NCBI GenBank assembly: GCA_959020865.1
Contig: CAUEUD010000050.1
Span: forward strand, 1 to 19,739
Direction of reading: 5' to 3'
DNA: 19,739 nucleotides
Origin: Eubacterium limosum
Lineage (GTDB): Bacteria > Bacillota > Clostridia > Eubacteriales > Eubacteriaceae
The translations under genes and the position numbers were made by a program. Shown here in pieces: positions 1 through 6,890 of the stretch. The number at the start of each line of letters is the position of its first letter. Within the stretch, counting starts at the first letter, position 1. The notes beneath the pieces are model-generated. The model did not search any database and was not told where the DNA came from. It saw only the letters and a list, made by a program, of their open reading frames with translations.

Positions 1-1
1 A

Positions 2-1177
2 AACAAGCAGATTGCTTTTGGAGGAGATGTCATCAGCCGCATTGACTATGCCGGCGAAGGGCCGGAAAGCCTGCATAAAATCTACGAAGCCATCATGGAA
101 ACTCTGGCTGAGATTATCACTCAGGTTTGTAAAAAAGCGTCTGTCGATACGAACGACGTTTATCAGACTGTTTATTGTGGAAACAGCACCATGGCTCACT
201 TGTTTCTGGAACTCAATCCAAAGCATCTTGGCCTGGCACCATTCCTCGGATTCTGCAAGGATGCCATATCGCTCAAGGGTATGGACACACCGCTTCCGAT
301 TAACCCTAAGGGAACGGTTACCTTTATGCCACTGCTCGGTGGTTTCGTAGGGGCAGATACCACAGCGGTTCTTTTAGGCCTGCCACGCGATAAAAAAATG
401 CGGCTAATGATTGACCTCGGTACAAATGGCGAGATCGCCGTCGGAAACTGTGATAAGTACTATGTCGCTTCCACCGCATGTGGACCCGCCTTGGAAGGCG
501 CAGGTTTGACCATGGGAATGCGCGGTACCACCGGAGCTATTGAAAAGGTTGGCTGTGAAAATGGAAAAATCACCTATTCCGTCATCGGCAAAACAGCTCC
601 CCAAGGCTTCTGCGGCTCTGGTATTGTTGATGCCATCGCCATGCTGTTTCGTGAGGGACTCATCGCCAAACGGGGCAACTTCATTAAGGGCGATGCTTTA
701 GATGCCCATCCCATGAAAAATCGTTTTGGCGTAGATGAAAACAATCAGCGGTATTTTAAAATTGTAACCGCCGGTGAAAATCCTGAGGGTAAAGACATCA
801 TTATCACACAAAAAGACGTCCGCGCTGTCCAGCTTGCAAAGGCTGCTATTTACACGGGCTGCTGCCTGCTCTCTGAAAATTACGGCATCAAAGGCAGTGA
901 TCTTGAAGAAATTGTTATTGCCGGCGCTTTCGGAAACTACATCGACGTTCACAATGCACAATTTATTGGATTACTTCCAAAGATTGAAGGTGTTCCTGTA
1001 CGCTCCATCGGCAACGGGGCAGGCACTGGGGCACAGCTGTATTTGCTGTCAAAGGAAGAGGCCGGTATCTGTAATGCTATTCCACGCATCACCACCCATA
1101 TCGAGCTGGCAACTGACCCCAAATTTGTCGAAACCTATATGATGAATACCATGTTCGGGGATAATGTGATGATTTAA
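2..1177 (+). CDS. ASKHA/DUF4445 corrinoid activation protein (RACo-like), 5'-truncated by window edge
   Basis: The reading frame is open from the left edge, so the gene begins outside the window; the first internal ATG, at 95, is not the true start. About 391 C-terminal residues are visible. Family members are usually around 600 residues with an N-terminal 2Fe-2S ferredoxin domain, which would lie upstream. Diagnostic segments are GGDVISRI near the left edge, the phosphate-binding-type loop IDLGTNGEIAVG, ACGPALEGAG, GFCGSGIVDAI and IAGAFGNYID, all typical of the ASKHA-fold DUF4445 domain. Known members (RACo, RamA) reduce the inactive Co(II) corrinoid of methyltransferase systems in an ATP-dependent reaction. 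This one probably serves a corrinoid protein and methyltransferase encoded upstream, but no partner is visible. The stop is followed at once by a terminator shared with the convergent padR gene. The family assignment is firm; the exact substrate is not known. Confidence 0.9.
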   Translation, partial: NKQIAFGGDVISRIDYAGEGPESLHKIYEAIMETLAEIITQVCKKASVDTNDVYQTVYCGNSTMAHLFLELNPKHLGLAPFLGFCKDAISLKGMDTPLPINPKGTVTFMPLLGGFVGADTTAVLLGLPRDKKMRLMIDLGTNGEIAVGNCDKYYVASTACGPALEGAGLTMGMRGTTGAIEKVGCENGKITYSVIGKTAPQGFCGSGIVDAIAMLFREGLIAKRGNFIKGDALDAHPMKNRFGVDENNQRYFKIVTAGENPEGKDIIITQKDVRAVQLAKAAIYTGCCLLSENYGIKGSDLEEIVIAGAFGNYIDVHNAQFIGLLPKIEGVPVRSIGNGAGTGAQLYLLSKEEAGICNAIPRITTHIELATDPKFVETYMMNTMFGDNVMI

Positions 1178-1187
1178 TCCTAAATAC

Positions 1188-1222
1188 AAAAAAGACGAAG
1201 TGCGCTCAGCTTCGTCTTTTTA
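1188..1222. terminator. Bidirectional intrinsic terminator between corrinoid activator and padR
   Basis: An 11-bp perfect stem has arms AAAAGACGAAG at 1190-1200 and CTTCGTCTTTT at 1210-1220. It is flanked by an A-tract on the left and a T-tract on the right, so it can end transcripts from both convergent genes. The padR stop codon lies three bases beyond it. Confidence 0.88.
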
Positions 1223-1224
1223 TT

Positions 1225-1611
1225 TTAGTTCAATTCTCTTTTCTCGGCGGCTTCCTCAATTCCCGCAATAATCTCATCAATGCCCTTCTGATAGTCTTCC
1301 AATGTTTCCTTCCAGTGCATCATACACTCCAGCCCAGCGGATGTTATGGAAAAGACCCGTTTTCCCATGTTCTCATTGTCTACAATGTCGATATGCGAAC
1401 TGATAAGTCCCTGCTGTTCCATATTTTTAAGCGTTCTGTAAAGACCGGAGGCGTCCGGTTTTTTATCCTTCCACAGATAAGTGCCAGCCAGTTTTGATAA
1501 GATGCTGTAGCCATGGTCGTCCTGTTCTGAAAGAATGGTCAGGATCACAGGCTGTATAAAACGGGTCAGGGTTCCGCCTTTACAGGCACACACTCTTTTA
1601 ATACTTTTCAT
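1225..1611 (-). CDS. PadR family transcriptional regulator with N-terminal CxC motif
   Basis: This 128-residue protein has the PadR winged-helix fold: FIQPVILTIL (helix 1), HGYSI at residues 33-37, then the recognition helix and wing segment KPDASGLYRTLKNMEQQGLI. A C-terminal helix (MMHWKETLEDYQKGIDEII) is suited to dimerisation. Before the fold lies a short basic leader with Cys8 and Cys10 (CACKGG), a feature I associate with a PadR subgroup near corrinoid methyltransferase genes, recalled rather than checked. It is convergent with the corrinoid activation gene, so a role in controlling C1/methyltransferase genes is plausible but inferred. The ATG is preceded by GGAGGAATTGA, a good ribosome binding site. 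An inverted repeat between its promoter and start codon suggests autoregulation. Confidence 0.9.
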   Translation of the reverse strand: MKSIKRVCACKGGTLTRFIQPVILTILSEQDDHGYSILSKLAGTYLWKDKKPDASGLYRTLKNMEQQGLISSHIDIVDNENMGKRVFSITSAGLECMMHWKETLEDYQKGIDEIIAGIEEAAEKRELN

Positions 1612-1636
1612 TCAATTCCTCCATTATTGGATTAAG

Positions 1637-1656
1637 TCTTATGTTTATTAATAAGA
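1637..1656. promoter_or_regulatory. Candidate PadR operator (inverted repeat)
   Basis: TCTTAT and ATAAGA form a perfect 6-bp inverted repeat with an 8-nt AT-rich spacer. It sits at the predicted transcription start of padR, touching the -10 box. The position suits autorepression; no binding evidence exists in the sequence itself. Confidence 0.4.
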
Positions 1657-1684
1657 GTATACGCCATTTCTAATTTTTTGTAAA
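1656..1684 (-). promoter_or_regulatory. padR promoter
   Basis: On the minus strand there is a -35 TTTACA, a 17-nt spacer and a -10 TATACT, located 45 nt upstream of the padR ATG. This is close to the sigma-A consensus. Confidence 0.7.
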
Positions 1685-1695
1685 GATCCATACAA

Positions 1696-1728
1696 TCAAA
1701 AAAGCCCAGGTAATCCCGGGGCTTTTGT
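1696..1728 (-). terminator. Terminator of the small membrane protein gene
   Basis: The arms AAAAGCCC (1700-1707) and GGGCTTTT (1719-1726) pair perfectly around an 11-nt loop. Read on the minus strand the hairpin runs into a U-tract. It lies just beyond the stop of the small membrane protein gene, so it ends the rsmA-side transcript before the padR promoter. Confidence 0.75.
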
Positions 1729-1732
1729 AAAA

Positions 1733-2014
1733 TCAATCAACGGCCTTATTATCCATAATATAGGATGCCACTGCATCTGTCGTAATAACCAGCGTCTGTG
1801 TGTACTGGTTTTCCAATTGTTTTTCTCTTAGTTCCTGTTTGTCAATTTTTGATATTGTCAATTTTTGTTCAGGCAGCATACTGACACCGGTCAGGCTGCT
1901 TAGCCTTCCCATCTCTCTAAAGAACAGGAAACCAAAAAGACTAAACATGATAATGGCTACCAGAGCCAGTGTTACGTAAAACGGACGTGTCTTTCTTGCG
2001 GGTTTCGTTTCCAT
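1733..2014 (-). CDS. Small single-pass membrane protein of unknown function
   Basis: I chose the ATG giving 93 residues (METKPARKTR...). The upstream TTG would add six residues, but those codons are the ribosome binding site AAAGGGGGG itself. The protein has a basic N-terminus (KPARKTR), one strong hydrophobic helix at about residues 12-33, and a polar, partly charged C-terminal part of about 60 residues (SLTGVSMLPEQK... REKQLENQYTQTL). The positive-inside rule predicts N-in, C-out topology. I do not recognise a family. The size and shape resemble bitopic division proteins such as FtsL, but there is no leucine-zipper-like heptad pattern to support that. It lies 70 nt downstream of rsmA and ahead of a terminator, so it may be the last gene of that transcript. 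Confidence 0.7.
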   Translation of the reverse strand: METKPARKTRPFYVTLALVAIIMFSLFGFLFFREMGRLSSLTGVSMLPEQKLTISKIDKQELREKQLENQYTQTLVITTDAVASYIMDNKAVD

Positions 2015-2084
2015 AAAATGCCCCCCTTTCAATCATTAAAGTATATATCCAAAATGATCGATTTTATTCACAGAGGGTATTTAT

Positions 2085-2942
2085 CTATTCTGCTGACAGA
2101 GTATTCGCCAGACGGGCAAAATCTTCGCCTGTCAAGGTTTCTCCCCGTACACCCGGAGCTATTCCACATTTTTCCAGAGCGTCCAACAGACGCTCTTTCG
2201 AATAATCGGTGTTCATTTGCAGGCCATTGATCAATGTTTTTCTGCGGTTCAAAAACGAAGCCTTTACGATCTGGAAAAAAAGCTTTTTATCAGATACATG
2301 GATTGCCGGTTCTATTCTTTTTTTAAGCGTAACAACGATGGAATCAACCTTTGGCCTCGGCATAAACACCGCCGCGGGCACATAAAAGCTAATTTCTGTT
2401 TCGGCATAAAACTGCGCCGCAATGGTCAGTGAACCATAAGCTTTTGTCCCAGGCTCCGCACAAAGCCGTTCTCCTACTTCCTTCTGGATCATAAAAGTCA
2501 TCTGTTCAATGGGCAGTTCTGATTCCAGAAAGCCCATAATAATGGGCGTTGTAACATAGTAAGGCAGGTTCGCGACAATTTTCAAGGGATTTTCCGGCAG
2601 ATTTGTCTTGAGCAGCTCCGGGATATCTGTTTTTAAAATATCGCCCTGAATAATCTCAACATTACTGCACTCCTCCAGGGTTTCGGCTAAAACGGGAATT
2701 AATTTCTTGTCTATTTCCACAGAATAGACTTTTCCGGCAGCTTCAGCCAGCACCTGAGTCATGGTTCCAATCCCCGGCCCTACCTCTAATACGGTATCGT
2801 TTTTATGCACATTGCCGGCTTCTACAATTTTTCGCACGATATTTTCATCAATCAAAAAATTCTGTCCATAACGCTTGTTAAAATGCAGGTCGTATTTATT
2901 TAAGATCCCTTCAATTACCTTCGGGGAGGTCAGTTTCTCCAT
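2085..2942 (-). CDS. rsmA: 16S rRNA (adenine1518-N6/adenine1519-N6)-dimethyltransferase
   Basis: This 285-residue protein has the full RsmA/KsgA layout: GQNFL at 26-30, the SAM-binding loop LEVGPGIGT at 52-60, the acidic VEID at 75-78, GDIL at 100-103 and the catalytic NLPYYV at 125-130, plus the C-terminal helical domain. It dimethylates two adjacent adenines in helix 45 of 16S rRNA during 30S maturation, using four SAM. Its start lies inside the 3' end of cca (32-nt overlap), preceded by a modest GGAAAGAG site, so translation is probably coupled. The N-terminus (MEKLTSPKVI) matches the usual start of Firmicute RsmA, which supports the overlap as real. Length and motifs are normal. Confidence 0.96.
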   Translation of the reverse strand: MEKLTSPKVIEGILNKYDLHFNKRYGQNFLIDENIVRKIVEAGNVHKNDTVLEVGPGIGTMTQVLAEAAGKVYSVEIDKKLIPVLAETLEECSNVEIIQGDILKTDIPELLKTNLPENPLKIVANLPYYVTTPIIMGFLESELPIEQMTFMIQKEVGERLCAEPGTKAYGSLTIAAQFYAETEISFYVPAAVFMPRPKVDSIVVTLKKRIEPAIHVSDKKLFFQIVKASFLNRRKTLINGLQMNTDYSKERLLDALEKCGIAPGVRGETLTGEDFARLANTLSAE

Positions 2943-4158
2943 GTGTTTCTCTTTCCAGCCAGGCCAAAAGCCTGTCTCTCTTATTTTCTAAGGGGTATTC
3001 ATAAACTCTTTTCAAAAGCCGGGTCAGACTTTCCTTAATGGCTTCTCCCTGATAGCCTCTGTCTGTCAAGTCTTTTCCATTAACAGCCAGTTCTCTTAAG
3101 GTCATGGGCTCTCGGTTTGCGACTATCCGACGGTAAGCCCGTTGATTCTGTTCAGCTGCTCGTTTGATTGAAGGGTCTCCATCCCAATAAGCCAGTCCGT
3201 CCTGAAAAGACAGAAAATCCTCTGCATTTTCCATTCCGATATCTGCCAGAGCTTCCTTAAAAACAACAATATCCCGACTATCAGCTACTACATGGTGACA
3301 ATAGCCATAGGCCAGCTGCTTTTCTTTATTAGAATAGCGCATTTCTCTGAGAAAGACTTTCCGCTCTTCCGGAAACATATTTAACAGAAGCGCCGCCAGC
3401 CTGAGCGGCAGTTTTTTGGGCAGATAACCCATAATTTCAAAACCATCGATAAGGTAATCCTCGCACCGCTTCCAATAATCTGGAACCATGCGGTTTAGCA
3501 GATCGCCCAGAAGTTCCGTTTTTATAAGGAGATACCCGCCCCACGCTACTTTCTCACATAGCATGATCCGGGTAAGCTCTTCGCGAATACGCTCAATGCT
3601 GACACCCGTTGTATCCGGATCATCACGAATAGCGCTGCGGGTTTGCTCATCTAACTCCATGCGCTTTTCGGCCGCAAGGCGAATACAGCGCCATTTTCTC
3701 AGACGGTCCTCCTCAAAGCGCCTTTTAGGGTCGCCAATACAACGGACCATGCCGTTTTTGATGTCCTCAAGTCCGCCGACATAATCGAAAATACAACCGT
3801 GCTCATCCATTAACAATCCATTAATGGTAAAGTCACGGCGGCTGACATCTTCTCTTACATCATCGGTGAATAACACTTCGTCGGGGTGGCGGCCGTCAGC
3901 ATAGCTGGCCTCCTTACGAAAAGTCGTGATTTCATAAACTTTTTTGTCTATAATAACGCCAATCGTTCCAAAATGCTTACCGACGATGATGGTATGCTCA
4001 AACCAGCTTTCGACCTCGTCTGGCAGGGCATCAGTCGTAAAATCATAATCGCTCGGGATTTGGCCCAGAAGCATATCACGGACAGCTCCTCCCACGATAA
4101 AAAGCTGCTTATGATGTTTTCTGAAAACTTGAAATAAGGTTTCGATTGCTTTTTCCAT
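2911..4158 (-). CDS. cca: CCA tRNA nucleotidyltransferase
   Basis: This 415-residue class II tRNA nucleotidyltransferase adds or repairs the 3'-CCA of tRNAs using CTP and ATP. Visible motifs are the nucleotide-binding GGAVRD (23-28), catalytic metal-binding Asp37 and Asp39 in DYDFTTD, RRDFTING (107-114) and the templating motif EEDRLRKWR (149-157). RIREELTRIM follows, then a helical body and tail. The EDxxR motif used for base selection is present, so it could act as a complete CCA enzyme; the Trp after it is unusual to my eye. There is no HD phosphohydrolase domain. It shares a TAATG junction with the upstream HAD gene and overlaps rsmA downstream, so all three are translationally linked. 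CC- or A-only activity cannot be excluded from motifs alone. Confidence 0.94.
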   Translation of the reverse strand: MEKAIETLFQVFRKHHKQLFIVGGAVRDMLLGQIPSDYDFTTDALPDEVESWFEHTIIVGKHFGTIGVIIDKKVYEITTFRKEASYADGRHPDEVLFTDDVREDVSRRDFTINGLLMDEHGCIFDYVGGLEDIKNGMVRCIGDPKRRFEEDRLRKWRCIRLAAEKRMELDEQTRSAIRDDPDTTGVSIERIREELTRIMLCEKVAWGGYLLIKTELLGDLLNRMVPDYWKRCEDYLIDGFEIMGYLPKKLPLRLAALLLNMFPEERKVFLREMRYSNKEKQLAYGYCHHVVADSRDIVVFKEALADIGMENAEDFLSFQDGLAYWDGDPSIKRAAEQNQRAYRRIVANREPMTLRELAVNGKDLTDRGYQGEAIKESLTRLLKRVYEYPLENKRDRLLAWLERETHGETDLPEGN

Positions 4159-4796
4159 TACATTTTATTCTTTACAATGGTCAGGATATCCGTGGTATGA
4201 TCCACCATGTAAGTGGGGTTGCAGCGTTCCAGGGCTTTAGGCGTGTTATAGCCCCATTTTACTGCCACCACGTCCACACCTGCCCGGAGGCAGGATTCGA
4301 TATCTCTGGTTTCATCGCCAACGTAAAGCAGTTCCTCCTTCTTAAGATCATATTTCTTAAGAACTTTTTTTATTTTCTTTTCCTTTGATAGAAGCGCCGA
4401 GCACATAATAAAGTCAATATCGTCCTCTAACCGGTAATGTCTTAAAAAGGACTGGACGGTTTTTTCAATATTGGAAGTCAGTATCCCACGGTATTCAGTA
4501 ATCTGGGTAAGGTCGTCCATGAAAGTTTTTATTTCCGGATAAAATGCCCGTATATCTTCCATGGTTGCCCGCATTCTCTTCTGTCCCTCGCTGAGAACTC
4601 TGGGCAGTTTGTAAAAAGGGATATCCACAATTTCCATAATTTCTTTTATATGCAGATTTTTTATATGCTGCAGCTCTTCTTTTGTGATTTTTCGATATTT
4701 GTACTTTTCAGCCATATCGTTGTATATATTAAAGGTTTTTTCCTCTGTATCGGCCAAAGTACCGTCAAAATCAAAAACCACACATTTATAAGCCAT
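4158..4796 (-). CDS. HAD superfamily hydrolase (phosphoglycolate phosphatase-like)
   Basis: This 212-residue haloacid dehalogenase-fold phosphatase has all four motifs: the nucleophile motif DFDGT (9-13, Asp9 and Asp11), TSN (107-109), a Lys near 138-141 (SKEKKIKK) and GDETRD (160-165). The helical stretch between motifs I and II (about residues 20-85) is a C1-type cap as in Gph/phosphoglycolate phosphatases. The substrate cannot be read from sequence; a small phosphorylated metabolite is the family expectation. A good AAGGAGA site lies 7 nt before the ATG. Its stop overlaps the cca start (TAATG), so it is co-transcribed with cca and rsmA. The histidine operon across the divergent region lacks a histidinol-phosphate phosphatase, but nothing here links this enzyme to that step. 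Confidence 0.88.
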   Translation of the reverse strand: MAYKCVVFDFDGTLADTEEKTFNIYNDMAEKYKYRKITKEELQHIKNLHIKEIMEIVDIPFYKLPRVLSEGQKRMRATMEDIRAFYPEIKTFMDDLTQITEYRGILTSNIEKTVQSFLRHYRLEDDIDFIMCSALLSKEKKIKKVLKKYDLKKEELLYVGDETRDIESCLRAGVDVVAVKWGYNTPKALERCNPTYMVDHTTDILTIVKNKM

Positions 4797-4831
4797 TCTG
4801 TTCTCCTTATGTTTATCTGGCCTTTTCTACA

Positions 4832-6637
4832 TCATTTTTTGTAGTTCTTTCTGTACATCATTTTATCATCAACCATTTTCCTTCTGAGCTTATCATCAAA
4901 AAAGTAATAGTTGATGGAGGTATCCAGCCGGGCGCAGTTCATGGCCGCGTCGGCAAAGCGCTGAAGATCCTCTTTGTTCTGCGCGTTTTCCGGATATTTT
5001 GCCACACCAATCTGGCCGCCTATGATAAAGGTCATTCCCTCCACGACGCAGGGCTCGTTGAGGCATTCGATGATTTCTATGCAAATGGGCTCAATCTTTT
5101 CTCTGGCATTACGGTTTGGCAGGAAGAGCACCACCAGATCATCACTGTGACGGGCCAGAAGTCCATAATGGCCTACACGGTCACTCAGCTGCTCACATAC
5201 CTGCTTAACGACCTGATCCCCAACCTCATAGCCATACAGATCATTAATTTCGTGATAGTTGGTCAACGATATGTTAAGCAGCGCCATGTGCTTTCCGGGC
5301 TTTCCGGCGTTTTTGGCAAAATAGCGGCTGAGTACCTGACGCAGCTTAAGCCGGCTCGCAAGACCCGTGATGGGCTCATGGTAGGCCAGGTATTCAAACT
5401 TATTGCGGTATTCCACACCTTCTGATACATCCAGTCCAACACTGACGCAAACACGCCGGTTATCAAAATAGGGTAGTTCTCTCGTATTCCAGTAGATCCA
5501 GCGGATTCTGCCTTCCTTGTCACGGAGATCAAGGGGCTTCCGATAATTTCTTTCTCTGTTGGTGCGGCGCTGGGCGACACGGCCAAAGATCGCTTCTGCC
5601 GGCTGGCCGATAAGGACTTCTCTTGACTGGCCTGTCAGCTCTTCAATAAAGGGGTTTACCTCCAGAATATTGTTGTTTTCGTCTGTTGTTAATACCAGCA
5701 TATCGGAGTTATCCACTACAGCCTTTGAAAACTGGCTTTGAAAATCAAGATTATCCCTGAGTTCTTTTTCCTCTGTAATATTCTGGACGATCCCGATAGT
5801 GGAAAGGTGCTCATTTTTACTGGAAAAGGTATGCCGGATCCGGATGAGCACATCCACGACTTCATTTTTAGTCGTGATAATGCGGTGATGGATATCCACC
5901 GTCTCCTGATTCTGGAAGGCGTCCAGAAAGGCCTTGGTTACACGTTCCTGATCGGCCGGATAAACCATTTTAAACAGAATGTCCAGATTAGGCTTAACCG
6001 TATTAATTTCATAGCCCAAAATATGATAAAGCTCTCTGGACCAGACAATTTCCTTGCTCTGGTGGTTCAACTCCCAGTATCCCATGCGGGCAATGTGCTC
6101 GATCTCTACCAGTTTGCTTGCCTGCTCTTCAATGTAGTTTTCACGTTCCTGAAGATTCTTTTCATCTCTGGCTACAATGCCGTAATATACCTTTTCGCTG
6201 AAAATAAAGCGATGAATTTCAACTGAAAAAGGGATGACAGAACGGTCTGGCATATAGTATTTTACTGCAAGTGTATAAGTGCTTCCCAGATCAAAATTGA
6301 GCCGCATATTCGATTTATGTTCTTCATAATCAAAATCTGTATGAAACCGCTGATAGTTCTTGCCAACAATCTTATCAGCCGAACGACCGTAGTATTCTTC
6401 CAGCTTTTTATTGACGCGCAGGATCGTGCCGCTTTCATCCAGAAGAATAACACAATCTGATACCATATTGAGCATGGTCCTGATCAGGTCTACATCCAGG
6501 CGGTACTGTTCCTTTTGCTCAAGGTTTTCCTTTTTTAAACGATAATTATAATAGAAAAAGCCAATTACAATCGAGGCAATGATCAACAGCCAAAGGCTGA
6601 CATTGCCAATCAGGTTGAATATTAAAAATGTATCCAT
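4832..6637 (-). CDS. Membrane-anchored PAS-PAS-PAS sensor with degenerate GGDEF domain
   Basis: This 601-residue protein begins with one transmembrane helix (about 8-31). Three PAS domains follow (about 52-160, 180-290 and 300-408), each ending in a recognisable PAS/PAC strand such as VQNITEEKELR or VGLDVSEGVEY. A GGDEF-family domain then runs from about 412 (EPITGLASR) to about 580. The catalytic signature is lost: HSDDL at 497-501 replaces GGDEF, so diguanylate cyclase activity is unlikely. The tail (YYFFDDKLRRKM) matches the linker that normally joins GGDEF to EAL, but the protein stops there and only 35 nt remain before the HAD gene, so no EAL domain is encoded. It may act as a c-di-GMP or GTP receptor or as a partner for another enzyme. 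The ATG has a GAGGAAG site. It heads the HAD-cca-rsmA run. Confidence 0.87.
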   Translation of the reverse strand: MDTFLIFNLIGNVSLWLLIIASIVIGFFYYNYRLKKENLEQKEQYRLDVDLIRTMLNMVSDCVILLDESGTILRVNKKLEEYYGRSADKIVGKNYQRFHTDFDYEEHKSNMRLNFDLGSTYTLAVKYYMPDRSVIPFSVEIHRFIFSEKVYYGIVARDEKNLQERENYIEEQASKLVEIEHIARMGYWELNHQSKEIVWSRELYHILGYEINTVKPNLDILFKMVYPADQERVTKAFLDAFQNQETVDIHHRIITTKNEVVDVLIRIRHTFSSKNEHLSTIGIVQNITEEKELRDNLDFQSQFSKAVVDNSDMLVLTTDENNNILEVNPFIEELTGQSREVLIGQPAEAIFGRVAQRRTNRERNYRKPLDLRDKEGRIRWIYWNTRELPYFDNRRVCVSVGLDVSEGVEYRNKFEYLAYHEPITGLASRLKLRQVLSRYFAKNAGKPGKHMALLNISLTNYHEINDLYGYEVGDQVVKQVCEQLSDRVGHYGLLARHSDDLVVLFLPNRNAREKIEPICIEIIECLNEPCVVEGMTFIIGGQIGVAKYPENAQNKEDLQRFADAAMNCARLDTSINYYFFDDKLRRKMVDDKMMYRKNYKK

Positions 6638-6767
6638 AAAATCTTCCTCGATTTTCTGTACTCATGCGCCAATCCAAACTCTCTTTATCTATTTTGCACC
6701 ATCATTCACTATTTTTCAATATAAAACTGAGTTGCCTTAGGGATTTTATGATAAAATAATAATATCC

Positions 6768-6784
6768 TGAGTATACCATACTCA
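6768..6784. repeat. Perfect inverted repeat in the divergent PAS-sensor/hisZ intergenic region
   Basis: TGAGTAT and ATACTCA form a 7-bp perfect dyad with a 3-nt centre (ACC). It lies 27 nt upstream of the hisZ -35 box and about 130 nt upstream of the PAS sensor ATG. It is not followed by a T-tract in either direction, so it looks more like a protein-binding site than a terminator. The remainder of the 253-nt gap is AT-rich with no ORF. Confidence 0.4.
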
Positions 6785-6810
6785 AAAAAGATTAAATTTT
6801 CCTAAGAATA

Positions 6811-6839
6811 TTGACCTTTTATAAAATAAATGTTATTAT
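6811..6839 (+). promoter_or_regulatory. Histidine operon promoter
   Basis: -35 TTGACC, a 17-nt spacer and -10 TATTAT give a strong sigma-A match. Transcription would start near 6846, leaving a leader of only about 45 nt before the hisZ ATG. That is too short for a T-box riboswitch or a his leader-peptide attenuator. Confidence 0.8.
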
Positions 6840-6852
6840 ATCACCACATCAC

Positions 6853-6874
6853 TTTATTGCGCTACCGCAATAAA
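6853..6874. promoter_or_regulatory. 22-nt perfect palindrome in the his leader (candidate operator or mRNA hairpin)
   Basis: TTTATTGCG and CGCAATAAA are 9-bp perfect arms around CTAC. The dyad begins 13 nt after the -10 box, covering roughly +8 to +29, and ends just before the GGAGG ribosome binding site of hisZ. A repressor bound here would block the promoter-proximal transcript. As RNA it would form a 9-bp hairpin without a U-tract, so it is not a terminator. A histidine-responsive TrpR-family repressor (HisR/YerC type) is one possible binder; that is inference. Confidence 0.5.
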
Positions 6875-6890
6875 TCACCGGAGGAAAGCA

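Noticed and set aside
4797..4831. A remnant EAL domain after the degenerate GGDEF protein
   Set aside because: Only 35 nt separate the stop from the HAD gene, and they hold that gene's ribosome binding site; no room for a remnant.
6638..6890. A T-box riboswitch or His-rich leader peptide for the his operon
   Set aside because: The consensus promoter at 6811-6839 leaves only about 45 nt of leader, with no terminator, no T-box sequence and no run of His codons.
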